A program made the position numbers and the translations under genes. The notes under the pieces are model-generated. The model ran no database searches. It saw nothing but the letters and a program-made list of their open reading frames with translations, and had not been told where the DNA came from. Below, piece after piece: positions 58,914 to 64,000 of a DNA stretch of 64,000 bases. The stretch covers positions 880,903 through 944,902 of the forward strand of contig NZ_CP017634.1 of assembly GCF_002777255.1 (NCBI RefSeq), read 5' to 3'. This stretch comes from Candidatus Formimonas warabiya (lineage in GTDB: Bacteria > Bacillota > Dehalobacteriia > Dehalobacteriales > Dehalobacteriaceae). Each line of letters opens with the position of its first letter. Position 1 is the first letter of the stretch.

Positions 58914-59456
58914 ATGCGCCTGTATTTTACCGGAATCACCAGTGTGGAGGATGCCCGAAAGGCCGTGGCATGGGGTGCCGCAGCCATTGGTATCAAAATG
59001 GGATACCAGGAAAGAGATGTCCACCCGGAAAAGGCCCGGGAGATCTTTTTAAAACTGCCGGTTTTTGTTTCCCGAGTGGGAATTTTTGCGAATGAGAAAA
59101 GATATGCCATTCAAGAATTAATTACCTTTTGCAGGCTGGACACCCTCCATTTTATTGGCAATGAGCAACCTCAGGATGTGGCACGCTTCCAGGAGCATGT
59201 GCTCAAGACCTTTAAGGAAGAGGAATTTGCCTCTATTGCGGACTATCCGGTTGAAGGAATTGTCTTACATGGGAAAACACACACCTTATTTCAAGAAAAA
59301 CCTACTCTTTTTCAGGAAAAACTGTGCATTCTCACGGGACTACGTTCTGAAAAAGAATGGTGTGCGGCGGTAAAAAGCTGCCGACCTTTTGCTCTTCAAT
59401 TGGATTTGTCCGATTTAAATGATGAAACGATAGAAAAACTGTTGAAATTATCATAA
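58914..59456 (+). CDS. Degenerate phosphoribosylanthranilate isomerase-like (TrpF-like) protein
   Basis: A 180-residue protein with a TIM-barrel start YFTGITSVEDARKAVAWGAA that clearly parallels TrpF (KICGIT..EDA...GAD), then LPVFVSRVGIFANE and FCRLDTLHFIGNEQPQDV, matching the VGVF and LQLHGDE strands. The catalytic cysteine of CGIT is a threonine, the C-terminal phosphate-binding region is not recognisable, and it is about 25 residues short. It is probably not an active isomerase. It is in operon between aroH and aroF. Confidence 0.7.
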   Translation: MRLYFTGITSVEDARKAVAWGAAAIGIKMGYQERDVHPEKAREIFLKLPVFVSRVGIFANEKRYAIQELITFCRLDTLHFIGNEQPQDVARFQEHVLKTFKEEEFASIADYPVEGIVLHGKTHTLFQEKPTLFQEKLCILTGLRSEKEWCAAVKSCRPFALQLDLSDLNDETIEKLLKLS

Positions 59457-59517
59457 CGAAACTGTGTTTATTCCCATGAATGGGACATACTGATCTTAAG
59501 ATAAGGGGGAACGTATC

Positions 59518-60540
59518 ATGATTGTGGTGATGAACCACGGGGTAAAAGATAATCAAATTGAAGCAGTGGTTTCCCGTTTACAAAACGAAGGTTTTAATAT
59601 CCATCTTTCCAAAGGAGTAGAAAGAACCATTATCGGTGCGGTGGGAGACAAAACCAGGTTAAGCTGTATCGCCATTGAAGCCATGGCGGGAGTGGAAAAG
59701 GTAGTGCCGATTTTACACCCCTATAAATTAGCCAGCCGGGAGTTTAAACCGGAAAGAACCGTGATTCGGGTCCATGGGCTGGAAATAGGAGGGGACCAGG
59801 TACAGATCATGGCCGGCCCCTGTGCGGTGGAGAGCCGGGAACAGCTTTTGGAAACCGCCCACATTGTCCGGAATGCCGGGGCCACCATCCTCAGAGGCGG
59901 GGCTTTTAAACCTCGGACTTCACCTTACTCTTTTCACGGCTTGGAAGAAGACGGCTTAAAAATATTGGCGGAAGCACGGGAAGCTACCGGGATGCCCATT
60001 GTCACTGAAGTGATGGACACAAAAAGTGTGGAACTGGTGGCGGAATATGCCGACATTTTACAGATCGGGGCCCGCAACATGCAGAATTTTTTTCTTTTAA
60101 GAGAAGTGGCCAATACCAACAAGCCGGTTTTATTGAAACGGGGTCCCTCCGCCACCATTGAAGAGTGGATTCTGGCTGCGGAGTACATTATGGCCGGAGG
60201 AAACCGTCAGGTTATTTTCTGTGAGCGGGGCATCCGCACATTTGAAACAGCGACAAGAAATACTCTGGATTTAAGCTCCGTGCCTTTAGTAAAGAGCCTG
60301 ACCCACCTGCCGGTGATTGTTGATCCCAGCCACGGCACAGGAAAATGGGCTTTAGTGACCCCGATGTCTAAAGGGGCCATCGCCTGCGGGGCCGATGGTT
60401 TGATGGTGGAAGTCCATCCTCGCCCGGCAGAAGCCCTGTCCGACGGACCCCAGTCGCTGACCGAAGAAAATTTTACGAAGCTTATTTCCGAAGTAGAAAC
60501 CATCGCTGCCGCCCTGGGACGCCCCTTAGGCCGGCTGTAG
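59518..60540 (+). CDS. aroF: DAHP synthase (3-deoxy-7-phosphoheptulonate synthase)
   Basis: First enzyme of the shikimate pathway, joining phosphoenolpyruvate and erythrose-4-phosphate. The 340-residue protein is of the type I beta group with an N-terminal ferredoxin-like domain (about 1-70, [20 protein letters not shown]), as in T. maritima where it gives Tyr/Phe feedback inhibition. The barrel has [63 protein letters not shown] and [15 protein letters not shown]. Confidence 0.97.
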   Translation: MIVVMNHGVKDNQIEAVVSRLQNEGFNIHLSKGVERTIIGAVGDKTRLSCIAIEAMAGVEKVVPILHPYKLASREFKPERTVIRVHGLEIGGDQVQIMAGPCAVESREQLLETAHIVRNAGATILRGGAFKPRTSPYSFHGLEEDGLKILAEAREATGMPIVTEVMDTKSVELVAEYADILQIGARNMQNFFLLREVANTNKPVLLKRGPSATIEEWILAAEYIMAGGNRQVIFCERGIRTFETATRNTLDLSSVPLVKSLTHLPVIVDPSHGTGKWALVTPMSKGAIACGADGLMVEVHPRPAEALSDGPQSLTEENFTKLISEVETIAAALGRPLGRL

Positions 60541-60551
60541 GGTAAAGGGTT

Positions 60552-61649
60552 ATGATGAATCAAATTACCATCATAGGGCTAGGTCTAATAGGGGGTTCCT
60601 TAGGCCTAGCCCTTAGTAACAGTAAAAAGATTCCTCAGGTAGTGGGATATGACATCGGACTTTCCTCCATTCAGGAAGCCGTAGCAAAGGGGGCGGTTCA
60701 CTGGGGTACCACTGGATTGAAATTGGCTGTTGAGCATGCCGATGCAGTACTTTTAGCTGTTCCGGTGGGTCAAATGAAAAAGATTGTGCAGAATATTCTT
60801 CCTTTCTTAAAAAATCATTGTATAATATTTGATGTTGGGAGCACCAAGAACGATTTACTGCAGGAGCTTTCCCCCATGATTCCTCCTAAGATCTATTTGA
60901 TTGGGGGACATCCTATGGCAGGTTCGGAGAGAGCCGGTATTTCCGGGGCACATCCCTATCTATTCGAAAATGCCATATTTGTGCTTACTCCCCAAGGACA
61001 TTCAAATGAGCAAGCGCTGAAAACCGTAGTGGAACTGGTGGAACTGGTAGGCGCCAAAGTCAAAATGATGTCACCTGAAGTGCATGATCAGATCGTGGCC
61101 GGAGTGAGTCATTTACCTTATTTGGTGGCTGTTTCCCTTGTTAACACGGTGCATGAGCTGTCGGAAGAGCTTGTCGATGCTCCCTTATTGGCCGCCGGTG
61201 GCTTCCGGGACACCACACGGATTGCGGGGGGAGACCCTGTGATGTGGCGAGATATTTCTCTGTCCAACAGGGATAATATTATTAAGATGATTGATTCGTT
61301 TGAGAAACATTTAGCAGAAATAAAAAATACTTTAGAAATAAGGGATGAAAATAATTTAATCCATACTTTTACCCAGGCCCAGAAGAACAGGGAACAAATC
61401 CCCATCACTTACAGGGGGGCTTTACCCGAGGTCTATGAGCTTCTGGTCACGGTTCCTGATCAGCCGGGCATGCTATCCATCATTACCGGCAGTCTGGGAA
61501 ACAGGTCGGTAAATATCTCTGAGATCGAGGTCCTCCAGGTCAGGGAAAACCAGGAAGGAACCATCCGCTTGGCTTTCCAAAAGAAAAGCGATTTGGATTG
61601 CGCGTTAGATATTTTGTTAAAGCAGGGAATCCCTGTTAAAAGGAGATAG
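60552..61649 (+). CDS. tyrA: Prephenate dehydrogenase with ACT domain
   Basis: Oxidatively decarboxylates prephenate to 4-hydroxyphenylpyruvate for tyrosine. The 365-residue protein has the Rossmann motif IIGLGLIGGSLGLALSNSK, the catalytic histidine region GGHPMAGSERAGISGAHPYL, HDQIVAGVSHLPYLVAVSLV, and a C-terminal ACT domain (about 290-365, LLVTVPDQPGMLSIITGSLG) that usually binds tyrosine. It follows aroF by 11 bases and is joined to aroA without a gap. Confidence 0.96.
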   Translation: MMNQITIIGLGLIGGSLGLALSNSKKIPQVVGYDIGLSSIQEAVAKGAVHWGTTGLKLAVEHADAVLLAVPVGQMKKIVQNILPFLKNHCIIFDVGSTKNDLLQELSPMIPPKIYLIGGHPMAGSERAGISGAHPYLFENAIFVLTPQGHSNEQALKTVVELVELVGAKVKMMSPEVHDQIVAGVSHLPYLVAVSLVNTVHELSEELVDAPLLAAGGFRDTTRIAGGDPVMWRDISLSNRDNIIKMIDSFEKHLAEIKNTLEIRDENNLIHTFTQAQKNREQIPITYRGALPEVYELLVTVPDQPGMLSIITGSLGNRSVNISEIEVLQVRENQEGTIRLAFQKKSDLDCALDILLKQGIPVKRR

Positions 61650-62936
61650 ATGATGAACGAAGTCATAAAAGGAATTTCCGGGAAAATTCAAGGGACCCTC
61701 TCTGTTCCCGGAGACAAATCCATATCTCACCGGGCGGTACTTTTAGGCAGTATTGCGGAGGGCCGTACAGAAATAGAAGGTTTCTTAATGGGGGAAGATT
61801 GTTTAAGCACGGTGGCCTGTGTGAGAAAGCTGGGCATCGAGGTGGAAACCCTTGCCCCGGGCCAGCTTCATGTTTTCGGCAAAGGACTCTTCGGTTGGCA
61901 GGAACCTAGAGAAATCTTGGATGCCGGGAATTCGGGCACCACCATGCGCTTGATGTTAGGGCTCTTAGCGGGCCATCCTTTTCATGCCGTAATGAAAGGC
62001 GATGCTTCTTTAAGCAGCCGCCCCATGGCTAGAGTGGTCGATCCCCTGCGCGCTATGGGTGCCAGGATAGACGGCAGGAATGAAGGGAAAAATGCTCCCT
62101 TGTCCATTCGGGGAGGAAATCTCCACCCCATCACCTATTCCTCTCCTGTATCCAGTGCTCAGGTAAAATCAGCTGTTTTACTGGCCGGGTTGTTCACGGA
62201 AGGCGAGACCACCGTGATCGAACCCGCCAAATCCCGTGACCATACGGAAACCATGCTGGCCTCTTTCGGCGCCCAAGTGAAGACAACGGGTTGTATCTCT
62301 ACCGTCAAGGGCCTGCCCCGTTTAAAGGGTGAGAAAATTATGGTTCCGGGAGATATCTCCTCCGCGGCATTTTTTTTGGTCGCAGCGGCAATTACTCCTG
62401 GGTCGGAGTTAATGCTGAAAAATATTGGGGTTAATCCTTCCCGGACCGGCATTATTGATGTTCTTAAAAGAATGGGTGCCCAGATCACTTGTCAAAACGA
62501 AAGAATAGAAGCCGGAGAACCGGTAGCGGACATCCAGGTCAAACATAGTCATTTGCAAGGTATTACGGTAGAAGGCGACGATATTCCCCGCCTGATTGAT
62601 GAAATACCGGTTTTAGCCGTGGCAGCCGCCCATGCTACGGGGACCACCGTGATTAAAGATGCGGGTGAACTGCGCGTGAAGGAAACCGATCGAATCATCA
62701 GCGTGGTTTCCCAGATGGCTGCTTTGGGCATGGATATTGAGCCGCGAGAGGATGGGATGGTAATCAGGGGAGGTCGGACCTTAAAAGGCACGGCCGTCAA
62801 TAGTTTCCATGACCATAGAATCGCCATGGCTTTGGCTGTAGCAGGCATCTCGGCGGCAGGGGTAACAACGATTGAAAATGCCGAAAGTGTAAAAATATCT
62901 TTCCCCGGTTTTTTTGAGATGTTAAAATCTTTTTAA
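61650..62936 (+). CDS. aroA: 3-phosphoshikimate 1-carboxyvinyltransferase (EPSP synthase)
   Basis: Forms EPSP from shikimate-3-phosphate and phosphoenolpyruvate. The 428-residue protein has VPGDKSISHRAVLLGSIAEG, LDAGNSGTTMRLMLGLLAG (the glyphosate-sensitive class usually shows LGNAGTAMR, so this DAGNSGTT form is class II-like), DIPRLIDEIPVLAVAAAHA and RVKETDRI. AAAGGAGA lies before the ATG at 61650 (61653 possible). It overlaps the reading frame upstream of cmk. Confidence 0.97.
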   Translation: MMNEVIKGISGKIQGTLSVPGDKSISHRAVLLGSIAEGRTEIEGFLMGEDCLSTVACVRKLGIEVETLAPGQLHVFGKGLFGWQEPREILDAGNSGTTMRLMLGLLAGHPFHAVMKGDASLSSRPMARVVDPLRAMGARIDGRNEGKNAPLSIRGGNLHPITYSSPVSSAQVKSAVLLAGLFTEGETTVIEPAKSRDHTETMLASFGAQVKTTGCISTVKGLPRLKGEKIMVPGDISSAAFFLVAAAITPGSELMLKNIGVNPSRTGIIDVLKRMGAQITCQNERIEAGEPVADIQVKHSHLQGITVEGDDIPRLIDEIPVLAVAAAHATGTTVIKDAGELRVKETDRIISVVSQMAALGMDIEPREDGMVIRGGRTLKGTAVNSFHDHRIAMALAVAGISAAGVTTIENAESVKISFPGFFEMLKSF

Positions 62937-62956
62937 TGATCTTACGGAGGAGCAAA

Positions 62957-63625
62957 ATGGCAAAAAAAACAATTGCCATTGACGGGCCGGCGGGGGCGGG
63001 AAAAAGCACGGTAGCCCGTTTGGTGGCAAAACGGTTAAATTATCTCTATATCGACACCGGCGCCATGTATCGAGCCATCACATACAAGGTCATGCAGCAA
63101 AAAATACCCCTAGATGATCATCACGCGCTTACGGAACTGGCCCAAAACACGAATATCAAACTAATTAATAGGAATGGCAGGAATTTGGTTTTTTGTGACG
63201 AACATGACGTTACAGAACAAATCCGGGACCCGGAAGTTTCAAGAAATGTGTCCTTGGTTTCCTTAGTTCCCGGGGTGCGTCAAAAAATGGTCCAGCTCCA
63301 GCGTGAGATGGCCAGGGACGGCGGTGTGGTGATGGATGGCAGGGATATCTGTACGGTGGTATTGCCTGATGCCGACTGTAAGATATTTTTAACAGCCTCT
63401 GTGGAAGAAAGAGCCTGGCGAAGACGGAAAGAGTTTGAGGTAAAAGGCTATCCCATTTCTTGGGAAAGCGTCAAAGAAGATATTATGCAACGGGATTTAC
63501 TGGATTCCCAAAGAGCGGTAAGCCCCCTTGTGAAATCACCGGATGCTTATTTGATTGACACCACCGGCCTGACGATAGATACGGTAATTAAGAGAATATT
63601 AAACCTTTGCCTGGGGGACGATTAA
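62957..63625 (+). CDS. cmk: Cytidylate kinase
   Basis: Phosphorylates CMP and dCMP. The 222-residue protein has the P-loop AIDGPAGAGKSTVARLVAKR, the CMP-binding DTGAMYRAITYKVM, VVMDGRDICTVVLPDAD and SVEERAWRRRKEFE. ATG 62957 with GGAGGAG upstream is chosen over a frame start at 62936. aroA-cmk-plsC is a common clostridial order, often followed by ispH and rpsA. Confidence 0.97.
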   Translation: MAKKTIAIDGPAGAGKSTVARLVAKRLNYLYIDTGAMYRAITYKVMQQKIPLDDHHALTELAQNTNIKLINRNGRNLVFCDEHDVTEQIRDPEVSRNVSLVSLVPGVRQKMVQLQREMARDGGVVMDGRDICTVVLPDADCKIFLTASVEERAWRRRKEFEVKGYPISWESVKEDIMQRDLLDSQRAVSPLVKSPDAYLIDTTGLTIDTVIKRILNLCLGDD

Positions 63626-63626
63626 G

Positions 63627-64000
63627 GTGTACAGCTTTCTAAAAGGATTATTTACGTTGGTGCTCATTTTATTGGGACGGTGGAAAGTAAAAGGGAGGGA
63701 GCACATTCCTTCATCGGGCCCTCTGGTCGTTGTGTGTAATCACCGGAGTTATTGGGATCCCATTTTAGTGGGATGTGCCCTAAACCGGCAGGTACATTTT
63801 ATGGCCAAGGCAGAGCTTTTTTCTTATCCCCTGCTGGGGACCGTTTTAAATAAAGTTGGCTCTTTTCCTATCAAAAGAGGGCAATCGGACAGAAATGCTT
63901 TAAGAACTGCCATAAATTTGCTGAAAGAAAATAAGATCATTGGGGTATTTCCTGAGGGCACAAGGAGTAAAACAGAAAATCTTTTGCCTTTTAAACCAGG
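63627..64000 (+). CDS. plsC: 1-acylglycerol-3-phosphate acyltransferase PlsC, 3' end cut by the window
   Basis: The frame starts with GTG one base after the cmk stop, behind the AAGG of that stop region, and stays open for 124 codons to the end of the window. It makes an N-terminal hydrophobic helix (about 3-17), the catalytic VVCNHRSYWDPILVG (HX4D, His about 39), a second hydrophobic stretch, SFPIKRG and GVFPEGTRSK. PlsC acylates lysophosphatidate to phosphatidate at the membrane. About 70 residues should be missing. Confidence 0.9.
   Translation, partial: MYSFLKGLFTLVLILLGRWKVKGREHIPSSGPLVVVCNHRSYWDPILVGCALNRQVHFMAKAELFSYPLLGTVLNKVGSFPIKRGQSDRNALRTAINLLKENKIIGVFPEGTRSKTENLLPFKP

Noticed and set aside
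944..62848. Many reverse-strand open frames of 60-260 codons throughout the window
   Set aside because: They lie opposite well-supported genes, show low-complexity or unlikely composition and no family motifs; only the gene at 53911-54396 stands free of a forward gene.
1..64000. Mobile elements, prophage, CRISPR or tRNA clusters
   Set aside because: No transposase, integrase other than xerD, phage structural gene, regularly spaced repeat array or cloverleaf was seen; the window reads as conserved chromosome apart from the TRAP operon.

Overview
The window looks like chromosomal core DNA of an anaerobic, endospore-forming member of the Clostridia (Peptococcaceae/Desulfotomaculum-like or a related deep lineage). 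The reasons are the dense set of sporulation genes (spo0A, spoIVB, spoIIM, spoIIAA-AB-sigF, the spoVA group, dacF, dacB, spmA-spmB, ytfJ), a formate dehydrogenase maturation gene (fdhD), 2-hydroxyacyl-CoA dehydratase-type activase genes, a cobalamin adenosyltransferase, frequent GTG/TTG starts with strong Shine-Dalgarno sequences, and almost all genes on one strand. The genus cannot be fixed from the sequence alone. I see no insertion sequence, prophage, CRISPR array, tRNA or rRNA.

Layout. 1-0.8 kb: fdhD. 0.9-11.1 kb: the conserved xseA-xseB-ispA-[OLE RNA]-oapA-dxs-tlyA-nadK-mnmM-argR-recN region. The gap between ispA and oapA holds an approximately 600-nt structured RNA closed by a perfect 10-bp terminal stem; by size, structure and its partner gene oapA this is OLE RNA (ornate large extremophilic RNA). 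11.2-15 kb: spoIVB, spo0A and a LysM protein. 15-20.3 kb: an accessory operon with a TRAP carboxylate transporter, an opine-dehydrogenase-like protein and a 3-hydroxyacyl-CoA-dehydrogenase-like protein, preceded by a promoter and a short leader ending in a terminator. 20.4-24.1 kb: steA, a glycosyltransferase, a MraY-like transferase and DUF3866. 24.3-31.5 kb: nudF, a ComB-like gene, spoIIM, a YqzK-like small membrane protein, xerD, deoB, pdp and dacF. 31.7-37.7 kb: the spoIIA operon, dodecin and the spoVA operon. 37.7-40.8 kb: two DUF2229 proteins and their ATPase activase. 40.9-47.9 kb: trpB2, a DHH-CBS-CCA fusion, an M50 protease, trpS, scpA and scpB. 48-53.8 kb: a putative amidase, DUF2953, ytfJ, dacB-spmA-spmB and rluB. 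53.9-57.9 kb: a reverse-strand stress-type protein, a zinc ribbon, cobO, an FAH-family protein, a BaiN-like flavoprotein and a membrane protein. 58-64 kb: a HutP-family regulator heading aroH, a degenerate TrpF-like gene, aroF, tyrA, aroA, cmk and the start of plsC.

Two parts deserve most attention. The first is the OLE ribonucleoprotein locus: RNA and membrane partner lie inside an isoprenoid/DNA-maintenance operon, with tandem promoters and an inverted repeat upstream of the RNA. The second is the hutP-aro operon: a consensus promoter leads into a roughly 60-nt leader that encodes a possible 17-residue peptide rich in Tyr, Trp and Phe and carries a terminator hairpin with a competing pairing, followed by a HutP homologue that seems to lack two of the known metal-binding histidines. 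This looks like an attenuation system for aromatic amino acid synthesis.

Sporulation control can be partly read from the DNA: a Spo0A box with a SigH-like promoter before spo0A, a SigH-like promoter before spoIIAA, a SigG-like promoter before spoVAC, and weaker SigF and SigE candidates before spoIVB and spoIIM. A GC-rich palindromic repeat occurs three times, once inside the 3' end of rluB.
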